A stretch of DNA of 64,000 nucleotides from an uncultured Roseobacter sp. (GCA_913054455.1 CAJXIL010000001.1:33387-97386), one strand, 5' to 3'; positions 1 to 9,564 are shown, counted from the stretch's first letter. Notes: a model not told the origin generated them from the sequence alone. Made by a program: numbers and translations.

Positions 1-187
1 CCAATAGCGTTTGGTTTTGATATTGATCTTGAAACTCAAGCTCCTGCACCCCGCCGGAAATCGAGATATTCCAGTCCAGAACCGTTTGGTGCTTTGTGGA
101 GGTCGGGGTCAGGCGCACCTGTTGCAAGCCGTAAGAGACCGGTGCATCATAGGTGTATTGGGTCGTATGAGAGATTTCCAGTTTCAT
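1..187 (-). CDS. Transglutaminase-like family protein, N-terminal part only (runs off window edge)
   Basis: Reverse complement of 1-187 translates from ATG as MKLEISHTTQYTYDAPVSYGLQQVRLTPTSTKHQTVLDWNISISGGVQELEFQDQYQNQTLL, typical of the bacterial transglutaminase N-terminal region; next to alpha-E and ATP-grasp genes. Confidence 0.7.
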   Translation of the reverse strand, partial: MKLEISHTTQYTYDAPVSYGLQQVRLTPTSTKHQTVLDWNISISGGVQELEFQDQYQNQTLL

Positions 188-199
188 AGTTTCAAATGC

Positions 200-1141
200 C
201 TATCCGATGAACCGATAGTCTTTTTCGATTTGCTGTCCGATCGCGTTGATGTCGTCGATAAAGGCTGTGATGAATTGATGCAGTCCCTCGTCAAAAACTG
301 TTGCAATCGTGTGCCCGCGTAGCCTGTCACGCTGCGCGCTAATCATGTCGTGACAGGTCAAACGGGTGCCATAATCCTTGGCGAGAAAACCGAGACTCTC
401 TTCTAGAATTCGGCTGCAAAAGGACAGAGAGCGTGGAAAGCGTGGGTCAAGAATGAGGAAGTCAGCGACGCTGGCGGGCGTCATGTTTTCATCGTTGAGC
501 CAGCGAAACGACCGGTGCGCAGAAACCGAGCGCAAAATGGTTTCCCATTGCACGTTATCCAAAGCAGACCCGACAAAACTGGCGGAAGGTAATAGCGTGT
601 AATACTTCACATCAATGATCCGCGCTGTATTGTCTGCTCTTTCCAATGCGATGCCCATTTGGGTGAAATCAAAAATATCATTGCGCAGCATTGTGCCGTG
701 CAGAGCCCCGCGGACCAATGCGCTATGGCGGCGAATCTCTCCGAGCACGGCTGGTAGGTCCGTTTCCTTGACAGGTGACTTGAGTGTCTGTTTCAAGCCC
801 ATCCAGCCCTCATTGACAGCCTCCCACACCTCTGTGGTCAAGGCGGTTCGAACCATACGGGCGTTGGTCCGTGCTTTTTCGACAGCTGAGAGAACACTTG
901 ACAGATTGGCGGGGTCACGCAGCAGGAAATCCACCACATAGGCGGCTTCGTAGGTGTCGTATTTTGCGTCATAATTGCTGCGGGCACCCGCTGTGGTCAC
1001 AACAGATTTCCATTCGGAAGCAGGATCATTGGACCGTGTCAGAGCAATCCTGAAACCGGCTTCGACAAGGCGCGCAGTATTTTCGCAGCGTTCCAATAAG
1101 CGAAACATCCAATAGAGGCCACCCGCGGTTTTTCCAAGCAT
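200..1141 (-). CDS. Alpha-E domain-containing protein (DUF403)
   Basis: 313 aa, MLGKTAGGLYWMFRLLERCENTARLVEAGFR; adjacent to the circularly permuted ATP-grasp gene. Confidence 0.9.
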   Translation of the reverse strand: MLGKTAGGLYWMFRLLERCENTARLVEAGFRIALTRSNDPASEWKSVVTTAGARSNYDAKYDTYEAAYVVDFLLRDPANLSSVLSAVEKARTNARMVRTALTTEVWEAVNEGWMGLKQTLKSPVKETDLPAVLGEIRRHSALVRGALHGTMLRNDIFDFTQMGIALERADNTARIIDVKYYTLLPSASFVGSALDNVQWETILRSVSAHRSFRWLNDENMTPASVADFLILDPRFPRSLSFCSRILEESLGFLAKDYGTRLTCHDMISAQRDRLRGHTIATVFDEGLHQFITAFIDDINAIGQQIEKDYRFIG

Positions 1142-1145
1142 TCTG

Positions 1146-2573
1146 CTAGTCCTCCAGAACCCAAGTGTCTTTGGTGCCGCCGCCCTGACTAGAGTTGACC
1201 ACCAGAGAACCGGCCTTCAAAGCTACGCGGGTCAGCCCGCCAGGGGCTATGTCAATACCCTCAGGAGATACCAGGGCAAAGGGCCGTAGATCGACGTGAC
1301 GCGGCGCAAGGCCTTTTTTGGCAAAGATGGGCACTGTCGACAAAGACAGGGTTGGCTGCGCGATATAGTTGCCTGGATTTCTGCGCAGTTTGGCGGCAAA
1401 GGAGGACAGCTCTTTCTTGCTGGCCGCTGGCCCCACAAGCATCCCGTAGCCGCCTGAACCGTGAACCTCTTTCACCACAAGCTCTGCCAGATGTTCCAGC
1501 ACATAGGCCAGCGAGTCTGGTTCTGAACAGCGCCATGTCTCGACGTTCTTCAAGATTGCTTTCTCGCCAGTATAGAACTCGATGATATCAGGCATGTAGG
1601 AGTAGATCGCTTTGTCGTCAGCAATGCCTGTACCAGGTGCGTTGGCAATCGTGATGTTGCCGGCGCGGTAGACATCCATGATCCCCGGAACACCCAGCAT
1701 GGAGTCTGGGTTGAAATTCAGCGGGTCAAGATATTCATCATCGACCCTGCGATACAGAACATCGATATTCTTGTAGCCCCTGGTTGTTCGCATTGCGATG
1801 TGGCCGTCCACGACCATCAGATCATGACCTTCTACCAGCTCGACGCCCATCTGATCGGCGAGAAACGAATGCTCAAAATAGGCAGAGTTGTGAATTCCAG
1901 GCGTCAGAATGGCCACAGTGGGTTTGCCAGCGCATCCTTGGGGCGCACATGCGGCAAGGGAGCGCCGCAGGTTCTTGGGATAGTCGCTGACCCGTTGAAC
2001 TTTGATCTGGCTAAACAGTTCGGGGAACATGTGCAGCATCGTTTCGCGATTTTCCAGCATATAGGACACACCCGACGGGGTACGGGCGTTGTCTTCTAGC
2101 ACGTAAAAATCATCCTCACCCGTGCGCACCAGATCAGTGCCAACGATGTGGGTGTAGACTTTACCCGGTGGTGTGATGCCGATCATCTGCGGCAGGAACG
2201 CTTCATTGCGCGAAATCAATTCAGTTGGCACGATCCCCGCCCGCAGGATTTCTTGTCGGTGATAAATGTCGTGCAGGAAAGCATTGATGGCAACCACACG
2301 CTGCTTGATCCCTTTGGACAATTTTGTCCACTCGCGGTTTGCGATGATCCTGGGGATCAGGTCAAACGGGATCAAACGTTCTTGGGCCTCGGCTTGCCCA
2401 TAGACATTAAAGGTGATGCCGGTTCGTCTAAAAAACGCCTCGGCTTCCTTTGATTTCTTTGAAAGACGCGTGGGGTCTTCGTTTGCAAACCACTTTTGGT
2501 ATTCGGCATACGGAGCGCGTACGCCATCTGAACCCAAAAGCATTTCATCAAAGTGGCGGCGTTCTAAATCCAT
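1146..2573 (-). CDS. Circularly permuted type 2 ATP-grasp protein (DUF404/DUF407)
   Basis: 475 aa; motifs GRLIPFDLIPRI-like, EDNARTPSGVSYMLENR, VKEVHGSGGYGMLVGP, YIAQPTLSLSTVP. Confidence 0.92.
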   Translation of the reverse strand: MDLERRHFDEMLLGSDGVRAPYAEYQKWFANEDPTRLSKKSKEAEAFFRRTGITFNVYGQAEAQERLIPFDLIPRIIANREWTKLSKGIKQRVVAINAFLHDIYHRQEILRAGIVPTELISRNEAFLPQMIGITPPGKVYTHIVGTDLVRTGEDDFYVLEDNARTPSGVSYMLENRETMLHMFPELFSQIKVQRVSDYPKNLRRSLAACAPQGCAGKPTVAILTPGIHNSAYFEHSFLADQMGVELVEGHDLMVVDGHIAMRTTRGYKNIDVLYRRVDDEYLDPLNFNPDSMLGVPGIMDVYRAGNITIANAPGTGIADDKAIYSYMPDIIEFYTGEKAILKNVETWRCSEPDSLAYVLEHLAELVVKEVHGSGGYGMLVGPAASKKELSSFAAKLRRNPGNYIAQPTLSLSTVPIFAKKGLAPRHVDLRPFALVSPEGIDIAPGGLTRVALKAGSLVVNSSQGGGTKDTWVLED

Positions 2574-2621
2574 AAGAACACTTTAGGAGGTACTGATGCT
2601 TTAGCAATGCGTATTGTTCGG

Positions 2622-3401
2622 TCAGATAATTCGCGACACATTAACTGCCTGTTTTTTGAGCGACATACTGCCGTAGGAGGTCATGAAAGAGACGTCTGCT
2701 GCGTCCCTGCCCACACCAATTCGGGCAATCTCGCTCGCTTTTGCCATGCCGGTCGGGTCGACCAAATGCCACTGGCCCTCTAGATAAACCTCTGCCACGG
2801 CGTGAAAATCCTGGGGGGTGACATCTGGCGCATAGGCGCTCACAAATCGGGCGGGAATGCCCACTGCACGTGCCATTGCGATCAAGACATGCGCATAGTC
2901 ACGACAAACGCCTGCACGCGCCCCAAAACTGTCCGTTGCGGTTGTCATACCGTTGCTCACAAGGTTGTCGTAGGTGAATTCGTTCCTGATCCATTTGGAC
3001 ATCACTGCAATCAACTGCCCACCAGAACGCGGCCCAAACAAAGCTGGGACAGAATTCAGGAAGTCTTCAGGGTGACAGTATCTTGAGGGCATCAGAAATT
3101 TAGTGACCTCACTGGGGATCTGGTTGAGCGGTGTGGTTTGCAGATCAGACAGTTCAACACTTTGCCGATCTACCACGACCTTGGTTTGATACAGGCACTC
3201 AAACGCGTCGGCCACGCGCAGCCAGCGCCTGATCCCAACCTGCTCTTCACCTCGCACAATATTGGTTTCAATATCGGATGAAATGCGAAACTGCATCTCC
3301 TCGAGCCGTTGCTCGGGATCTTGTGCCACCTCAATCTGCAGCAAAAGATCGCAAGGCTGTGCGCATGTGTAGATGAGGTGGGCCTGAATCGATAGAAGCA
3401 A
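2622..3401 (-). CDS. Transglutaminase-like family protein
   Basis: 259 aa; catalytic-type motifs GVCRDYAHVLIAMARAVGIPARFVSAY, HAVAEVYLEGQWHLVDPT. Confidence 0.9.
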   Translation of the reverse strand: MLLSIQAHLIYTCAQPCDLLLQIEVAQDPEQRLEEMQFRISSDIETNIVRGEEQVGIRRWLRVADAFECLYQTKVVVDRQSVELSDLQTTPLNQIPSEVTKFLMPSRYCHPEDFLNSVPALFGPRSGGQLIAVMSKWIRNEFTYDNLVSNGMTTATDSFGARAGVCRDYAHVLIAMARAVGIPARFVSAYAPDVTPQDFHAVAEVYLEGQWHLVDPTGMAKASEIARIGVGRDAADVSFMTSYGSMSLKKQAVNVSRII

Positions 3402-3665
3402 GAGGTATCCTCACGGGGCGAGCAGGGCGAAAACGTATGACGTTTATGCTCTCATCTTACGGCCAAAGTGTCGATGCATTTTCCGGCTAAGGCCCAATGG
3501 GCCGTTCGGATAACCCAGCTGTCTGAGACGGGCAAATCTAGCTCAGTGTGGGCTGTGCTTTCCCTACTTTTCGGAAAGCTTAGGGAGCCAACCGCAACGG
3601 AGATTGGAATGCGAGGGTGCCTTTTGCATCAGCTGGGGCCATATAGTTACCAGAGGGCAGCTAAA

Positions 3666-4454
3666 TCAGTGCAGTTGACTTGGTTGTACAAACCGAAGCC
3701 GAAACCGATCCCACAAGGCCCTGAACGGGTTCCTTTGGGGCGGGGTTGCCTCACGAGATTTTTCCGAAATAAATTCTGCCAGTTTCTGGACATTTGGTTC
3801 AAGGAAATAGGTGCCATGCTTTCCCTCCAAGAAGTCCCAAGAATACTGGGAGTTCCGCTCACTCCAGAATTCAATGGGGTTTCGCGTTGAGAGGAATGGA
3901 TTGAACCCGCTCTCACGGCCAAACAGCATGAACCTTTGGCCGCGGTAGGTTCTCTTACCGATGTAGTCTATCGACAAAAGATAGGGGGACACGCCTGCGT
4001 CATCCATCATTTGTATCGCCATGGATTCGGCAATTGGCGCACCTTGGCAATTGCCGCCAATGAGAAAGCTCGAGGCGCCTTTCACCTGCCTGACGCTTTC
4101 AATGTAGCGTTTCGCAAGGGGTTCGTTGAACCTAGTTTTCAGCCCCCATTTGTTCGTAATACCGCTAAACGAACCCATGGCATAGAGAGGCTGGTTTTCG
4201 TCCAAATGGTTGGCCAGAAGGAAAGGTTCGGCCCAGCTGTTGAAGCACCAAAACAAGGGTGGTTTCTTTCCTTTGGTATTCCAGGCAAGAAAGTCCCCAA
4301 CAGCGCTAGGTGCATGTTTTGAGGCCCGGTTCTTTTCGGCCAAGATAGCGGCAAAAATGTCTTCGAACTCAGCTGCGGGCCCCGGCGACAGGGTCTCAGG
4401 AAGCATTTTGTTCGGCACATAGCTCCAACGTTTATAGGCATCGGTATTGGTCAT
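3666..4454 (-). CDS. Thioesterase-like alpha/beta hydrolase with predicted Cys nucleophile
   Basis: 262 aa; nucleophile elbow GGNCQGA, putative Asp (LLSIDY) and His (GKHGTYF); directly downstream of an ACP gene. Confidence 0.65.
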   Translation of the reverse strand: MTNTDAYKRWSYVPNKMLPETLSPGPAAEFEDIFAAILAEKNRASKHAPSAVGDFLAWNTKGKKPPLFWCFNSWAEPFLLANHLDENQPLYAMGSFSGITNKWGLKTRFNEPLAKRYIESVRQVKGASSFLIGGNCQGAPIAESMAIQMMDDAGVSPYLLSIDYIGKRTYRGQRFMLFGRESGFNPFLSTRNPIEFWSERNSQYSWDFLEGKHGTYFLEPNVQKLAEFISEKSREATPPQRNPFRALWDRFRLRFVQPSQLH

Positions 4455-4519
4455 GTCGGTTCTATTTCTTGATCACCGAAGCGGGCGGAACCCTTGGAGG
4501 GGAGGGGATGAAAAGTAGT

Positions 4520-4780
4520 TTAGACCAGCCGCGCAACGACATCATAAACAGATTCAGTCCGCCTCATGAATGTTTCAGGATGCACTCGGAGTTTGAAAGT
4601 GTTCTGTAGTTCGATGGCCATGGTAACTGCGTCAATAGAATCCAAATCATACTCCGACAAGAGGTCGGACGCATCCAGGCTATCAGTTGGCTCCCCAATG
4701 ATGGTTGCCAGATAGACCAAAATCCAACGGTTCAAGGTTTCGCTATCAAGGGTTTGTACCGCGTGCACGGAGGGCTCCAT
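4520..4780 (-). CDS. Acyl carrier protein (free-standing)
   Basis: 86 aa; phosphopantetheine site YDLDSIDAVTMAIELQ. Confidence 0.85.
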   Translation of the reverse strand: MEPSVHAVQTLDSETLNRWILVYLATIIGEPTDSLDASDLLSEYDLDSIDAVTMAIELQNTFKLRVHPETFMRRTESVYDVVARLV

Positions 4781-4819
4781 TCAAAGTCAGAGGGAAGAAT
4801 GAGGATGCAGGCAAGTGCA

Positions 4820-5872
4820 TTATGTTGTCTTATAGTGGCGCTCAAGGAGGTTCAGTATTTTAGCGGCGACATCGACCTTTTTTCCTTGCCATGGGTAGTA
4901 AAAGGACAGGAGCGCCGGGCTCGCATTGAATTCCAGCAGCCAGTAATTGTCGTCCGTGGCCGGCACCGTGTAATTCTCAATCACCAGGTCGACACCAGAG
5001 TAAAGCAGGCCGGGAATTTCCTTGCAGGCTTTGGCGACGATCTCTCGATAGCTGGGGTGTACCTCGTCCCAGAACAAATAACTGTCCGCCCCTGCCGTCG
5101 CATTGGAGACGCCGCTTAGGAAAACGCGCTCGCCGGCTGACGGAATATCCTCCAGTGTCCGGCCGTGACGCTCCAGATACTCGCAAATGGCCTCGCCGAT
5201 GGGAAACTGAGGGTGTGTTGGCAGTTTGCGCTCGGCGCGTTCCGCGTTTTTAGCTTGCGCCAGTTGCAACAAAGACGAGCATCCATCACCGACCACACTG
5301 CAGGGGCGCCCGTAGCGGATCCCGACGACCTCCGGTTCAACGTAAAAAAACCGAAAATGTTCGCCGGTGACACTCTCTTCGATCAGGATGTTGGGAAAGC
5401 GCGCAGCAACGCGATCAATTGCGGTTTTGAGCCAGGCCTCCTCAGTGATGTTTGGGAAAACGCAACGTCCCTCAGACCCGTGATTGGGTTTAACGCAGAT
5501 CGGACCAGAGAAATCCTTAAAGGATGCATAGGCAGCTTCGAGATTGCGCCGGCGAAAGAACTGGCCTTTGGGGACGCTAAAGCCCTTGCTGGAAAGATGC
5601 TGTTTGCATTTAAATTTGTGGGCTATCAGCAATGAGGCATCGTGGTTCACATTCAGGCCAATGCGGTCCCATTCGTCACTGCCCTGTGCCAGCAACATGC
5701 CGCGCGCATAAAAGAATTCTTGGCCGGCGATGTAGAATGTGAGCCAGGTATTCCGCTTACCCCCAGATTGTACAATTTTTGTGACAGTGGGGATTCCCCT
5801 GGCCTCTGCTGCTGCCTTTACATGGGTGGAATGCAGGTCCAGTTTGGCCTCTGGAGCTTCAAGAATCGGCAC
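4820..5872 (-). CDS. ATP-grasp domain protein, CphA/GshAB-like amide ligase
   Basis: ORF track extends to 6043, but a GTG at 5872 preceded by AGGGGG gives MPILEAPEAKLDL... and avoids overlap with the divergent gene; motifs CVKPNHGSEGRCVF, LIEESVTGEHFRFFYVEPEVVGIRYGRPCSVVGDG, YWLLEFNASPAL. Confidence 0.75.
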   Translation of the reverse strand: MPILEAPEAKLDLHSTHVKAAAEARGIPTVTKIVQSGGKRNTWLTFYIAGQEFFYARGMLLAQGSDEWDRIGLNVNHDASLLIAHKFKCKQHLSSKGFSVPKGQFFRRRNLEAAYASFKDFSGPICVKPNHGSEGRCVFPNITEEAWLKTAIDRVAARFPNILIEESVTGEHFRFFYVEPEVVGIRYGRPCSVVGDGCSSLLQLAQAKNAERAERKLPTHPQFPIGEAICEYLERHGRTLEDIPSAGERVFLSGVSNATAGADSYLFWDEVHPSYREIVAKACKEIPGLLYSGVDLVIENYTVPATDDNYWLLEFNASPALLSFYYPWQGKKVDVAAKILNLLERHYKTT

Positions 5873-5988
5873 TTCTGCCCCCTTGCTTCTTGTGAATGCA
5901 TGCGGTCTTGACCTACTGGTCGAAAGGGGTAACAAGCTTAAATAGTTAAATTGTTTCAAACCTATCAAAAAAATTTGAGAGGGTGTCA

Positions 5989-7095
5989 ATGACAAAAATT
6001 GGCTTGCTGTACTTTCGCAAAGTCCCTGTCGCGACCATGCCAAGGCTACGTATGCGTGCGCTCCTGGCTGAGGCTGCGCTGCAGGACCTTGATCTGGTCT
6101 TGCTCAACCCACAGGATTGCAAGCCTGAGGAAAAGACGATCGTCACCAAACGTTTCATCGGGGGGGAGTGGGATCAGCAAGAGGAGGCCTTGCCTGATGT
6201 TGTTTACATCGTGGGCGCGCCTCTTTTGCCTGCCCACGCAGTGGTCAACACGCTGGTGCGAGAAAACTGTCGGATCATCGCTGACAAAGGCGTCAATAAG
6301 CTAAAGCTGGCGACGATCTTGGCTGGAAGCCCTGCAGAAGCCTATCTGCCGCCAACGGAGAAAATTCCCGATGAGGCGCCTGCCGAGATGCTCTGTGACT
6401 TTCTGCGCGCCAATGGCGGCGCGGTTGTGAAACGGGCCAACGGCAACCAAGGCGTTGGCCTGTTCTTTGTTACTCAGGAACCAGGCACGGAAACCTGGCA
6501 GGTTAAATCTGATAGCAAGGTCTTCTTGGGGACGCTAGAAGAGGCGGCAAACTATGTAGCAAAGCGTATTGCCGGGCGTATGAGGTATCGAGCCTATTTG
6601 GCACAACGCCATATCTGTTCAGTGGCGGGCGACGGTCGGCCTGCGGATGTGCGCGTACATGTGCAGCGCCATGCAGATGGCGCCTGGGGTATTACCCGCG
6701 CCTATGTGCGCTTGGCCGAGGTGGGCATGCCCTTGGCGAATATCAGCAAAGGCGGCTATCAAGGCCCCCTGGAAGGGTTTCTCAATCAGCGAAAGGTGCG
6801 CGCTCCTGCCGAGATTGAAGCGGAACTCCTGGAGGCTGCGGTATCTATCGCGGAGGTGGAGGATAGTTATCGCCCGCGGCCGTTGAGTGAGCTGGGAATC
6901 GATTTTTTGATTGATGAAAAAGACCAGATTTGGCTGATCGAAACCAATACTTTCCCACAGAGCTTTTTGCATGAGCATGACAGGGCTATGCATTTTCTTT
7001 CCTACTGCAAATGGTTGGCAGAACAGGAGCGACAGCTAGACCGGGTAATCCAGCCGATGGCTGCCAACGCGCAAGAAAACCAAGATTTAGCCTGA
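5989..7095 (+). CDS. ATP-grasp protein, YheC/YheD-like
   Basis: MTKIGLLYFRKVPVATMPRLRMRAL...; VVKRANGNQGVGLFFV, DVRVHVQRHADGAWGITRAYVRLAEVGMPLANISKGG, ELGIDFLIDEKDQIWLIETNTFP; ORF track start 5983 is GTG. Confidence 0.75.
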   Translation: MTKIGLLYFRKVPVATMPRLRMRALLAEAALQDLDLVLLNPQDCKPEEKTIVTKRFIGGEWDQQEEALPDVVYIVGAPLLPAHAVVNTLVRENCRIIADKGVNKLKLATILAGSPAEAYLPPTEKIPDEAPAEMLCDFLRANGGAVVKRANGNQGVGLFFVTQEPGTETWQVKSDSKVFLGTLEEAANYVAKRIAGRMRYRAYLAQRHICSVAGDGRPADVRVHVQRHADGAWGITRAYVRLAEVGMPLANISKGGYQGPLEGFLNQRKVRAPAEIEAELLEAAVSIAEVEDSYRPRPLSELGIDFLIDEKDQIWLIETNTFPQSFLHEHDRAMHFLSYCKWLAEQERQLDRVIQPMAANAQENQDLA

Positions 7096-7170
7096 AGAGC
7101 GTACAATGAATGAACGCAAAAGCTTCGCGGTTGTCCCAATATCAGTATCTGGCTCCTTGTTGCGAAGGAG

Positions 7171-8058
7171 CTAGTGTTTATTTGTCCGTTTTTTTGCCTG
7201 CGAGGTGAGCCAAGATACAACCGTGTCAATGGCAGCATTCGACGTGGTTTTGCGCAACGTCAACAAGTAGAAATCCTGAGCTCCGACGCTGTTCACCGGT
7301 CCAATCTCAAGCAGATTTCCAGCGTCTATGTCATTGGCCACGAGAAAACGGCTGACCAAGGCGACACCTTGACCAGAGATCGCTGCATCCACTGCAAGGG
7401 CAGTTTGGCTGAGCCGAAGACCCCGTTTGCTTTGGTCTCCTATCCCCCATTCCGACAGCACCCTTGGCCAGAGATCATGTGTGTCATGAATTTTCGGCAA
7501 GTGGGCTAGCGTTTCATCGCTGTAGGGAGGTCGCGCGGTTTTCACCAGTTTGGGGGCAACTACGGCGATTAGATTTTGTCTAAATAAAAGCGTGGCATCT
7601 AGTGCTGCGCCGAACGGTGGCGATCCCTGTCTAATGGCGAGGTCAATGCCGTCACTATGGAAACTAGAGACTTTTTCAGTTGCCAGAATACGCAAATCTA
7701 TCTCGGGATGCCTGTTTGAGAAATCTGGTAGGTTTGGAATCAGCCACTTTGAAGCAAAGGTTGGCGTGACACTGATCAGAACTTTTCCGTTCTCAGGCTT
7801 TAGCTGGGCCGTCGCCGAGCGCAGCTCGGCAAAGGCGTGTGCAATTCTCTCGTGATAGCTGCGGCCAGCAGGTGTCAGGGCAAGTCCTTTGGGGAGACGT
7901 TCAAAAAGCGTGATGCCGAGATGCGCTTCAAGTTGACGTACCTGCTGTGCCACGGCCCCTTGGGTAACGCCTATCTCATCTGCAGCGGCACGAAAATTCA
8001 GCCTACGGCCAGAAACATCAAAGGCTCGTAGCCCGTTGAGGGGAGGAAGATCTATCAT
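7171..8058 (-). CDS. LysR family transcriptional regulator (GcvA-like)
   Basis: 295 aa; LPPLNGLRAFDVSGRRLNFRAAADEIGVTQGAVAQQVRQLEAHLGITLFERLPKGLALT. Confidence 0.92.
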   Translation of the reverse strand: MIDLPPLNGLRAFDVSGRRLNFRAAADEIGVTQGAVAQQVRQLEAHLGITLFERLPKGLALTPAGRSYHERIAHAFAELRSATAQLKPENGKVLISVTPTFASKWLIPNLPDFSNRHPEIDLRILATEKVSSFHSDGIDLAIRQGSPPFGAALDATLLFRQNLIAVVAPKLVKTARPPYSDETLAHLPKIHDTHDLWPRVLSEWGIGDQSKRGLRLSQTALAVDAAISGQGVALVSRFLVANDIDAGNLLEIGPVNSVGAQDFYLLTLRKTTSNAAIDTVVSWLTSQAKKRTNKH

Positions 8059-8155
8059 TTGACGATAGTATTTCTACTGGCGCGAAACATCAATTCTCAA
8101 TCCTGGAACTTCTCAAGACCCAATATAATAGACGGGAAAAGCATTGGAGTTGGAT

Positions 8156-8860
8156 ATGTCAGTAGAAAAAGTAGCCCTGGTAACAGCAGGTGGTAGCGGG
8201 ATGGGCGCAGACGCAGCGCGGCGGCTTGCAGCTGACGGATTCAAGGTCGGTATCCTCTCATCATCGGGTAAAGGCGAAGCACTAGGCACTGAACTCGGCG
8301 GTTTTGGTGTCACCGGGTCCAATCTCAATGGCGATGATTTGTCCAGGCTTGTGCAGGGGGCACAGGAGCGGTGGGGCCGGGTGGATGTTTTGATCAATTC
8401 GGCAGGACACGGTCCTAAGGGGCCGGTGTTGGAAATCAGCGATGACGATTGGCACCAGGGTATGGAGGTGTATTTGATGAATGTGATCCGCCCGACGCGG
8501 TTGATCACGCCCCTGATGCAAAGACAGGGAGGTGGGGCGATCATTAATATCTCTACCTTTGCCGCGTTTGAACCTGATCCGCTCTTCCCGACATCTGGTG
8601 TGTTTCGCGCCGGGTTGGCTGCTTTCTGCAAGCTGTACTCCGACAAATACGCCTCAGACAACATTCGCATGAACAACGTCTTGCCCGGCTTTATCGATAG
8701 CCTGCCTGAAACCGCAGACCGCAAGGCCCGCATTCCGATGGGGCGCTATGGCCGTACCGAAGAAGTGTCTTCGATCATCTCGTTACTCGCTTCTGAGGAT
8801 GGCGGCTACATGACCGGCCAAAATTTGCGCATTGACGGGGGATTAACCCGTGCCGTCTGA
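8156..8860 (+). CDS. SDR family oxidoreductase
   Basis: MSVEKVALVTAGGSGMGADAARRLAADGF; divergent from LysR gene; C-terminal GGYMTGQNLRIDGGLTR. Confidence 0.9.
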   Translation: MSVEKVALVTAGGSGMGADAARRLAADGFKVGILSSSGKGEALGTELGGFGVTGSNLNGDDLSRLVQGAQERWGRVDVLINSAGHGPKGPVLEISDDDWHQGMEVYLMNVIRPTRLITPLMQRQGGGAIINISTFAAFEPDPLFPTSGVFRAGLAAFCKLYSDKYASDNIRMNNVLPGFIDSLPETADRKARIPMGRYGRTEEVSSIISLLASEDGGYMTGQNLRIDGGLTRAV

Positions 8861-9101
8861 CCTGGCCTTTAACTCAGAGCTCCGTGAACGCCTTGTATTC
8901 ACGGTTAAATGGGCGGCATCCGCCATTCAAATCATGGGGTACACTGCGACGGGATTTGGCTGGACACCCTGGAACCTCTATCTGTTTCTAGTTGGTGTTC
9001 TGGGGTGGTTTGCCGTTGGCGCATTATGGAACGACAAAGCCTTGATGCTTGTCCACCTTGTTGCACTCGGAGCCATGATTGCAGGCATGACGAGCAGTTA
9101 A
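8850..9101 (+). CDS. Small predicted membrane protein
   Basis: 83 aa with two hydrophobic segments; start overlaps the end of the SDR gene. Confidence 0.7.
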   Translation: MPSDLAFNSELRERLVFTVKWAASAIQIMGYTATGFGWTPWNLYLFLVGVLGWFAVGALWNDKALMLVHLVALGAMIAGMTSS

Positions 9102-9201
9102 ACTCCTTATGCTGCCCTTGAAGAAAATCACAGCGTTTATCAATACGGACACAGAGCGGCCTTTGCCCCCCCATTAGGCAGGTCTGTTTTCCATTGGAGA
9201 G

Positions 9202-9546
9202 TTAGCTTTGCAAAGGGTCTGTCAAATCAGGCAGTGCAACAATTTCTGCGCAGTTTTCGATTTGCCCTCCGCAACAATCTGCGATCAGAAACTGGACGAG
9301 CGCATTCACACTTGCAAGGTTCGCCGAGTAGTGGATTTCGCGTTGATGACGGGTTGCTGTTAGGACGCCTGCGCGTTTCAGAATGGACAGGTGGCCAGAA
9401 AGGGTTGATGGCTTTGTCCCCAGTCGGCGCGAGACTTCCAGAGCAGGCAAGCCTTTTGGGCCAATTCTGACCAACAACCGGAAAGCCTCCAGTCTTGTGG
9501 GGTGTGCAAGGGCCGTAAAGGCGTCAATGGCATCGGCTTGATCCAT
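9202..9546 (-). CDS. arsR: ArsR/SmtB family metalloregulator
   Basis: 114 aa winged HTH; ALAHPTRLEAFRLLVRIGPKGLPALEVSRRLGTKPSTLSGHLSILKRAGVL; C-terminal Cys cluster ADCCGGQIENC. Confidence 0.85.
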   Translation of the reverse strand: MDQADAIDAFTALAHPTRLEAFRLLVRIGPKGLPALEVSRRLGTKPSTLSGHLSILKRAGVLTATRHQREIHYSANLASVNALVQFLIADCCGGQIENCAEIVALPDLTDPLQS

Positions 9547-9548
9547 AA

Positions 9549-9564
9549 TTCGTTATTGCCCGAA
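9549..9564. promoter_or_regulatory. Putative ArsR operator, imperfect copy
   Basis: TTCGTTATTGCCCGAA immediately upstream of arsR start; 12/16 identical to the perfect palindrome at 9617. Confidence 0.5.

Noticed and set aside
5873-6043. N-terminal extension of the minus-strand ATP-grasp ORF to 6043
   Set aside because: It would overlap the divergent ATP-grasp gene and has no recognisable domain content; GTG at 5872 with AGGGGG upstream is a better start.
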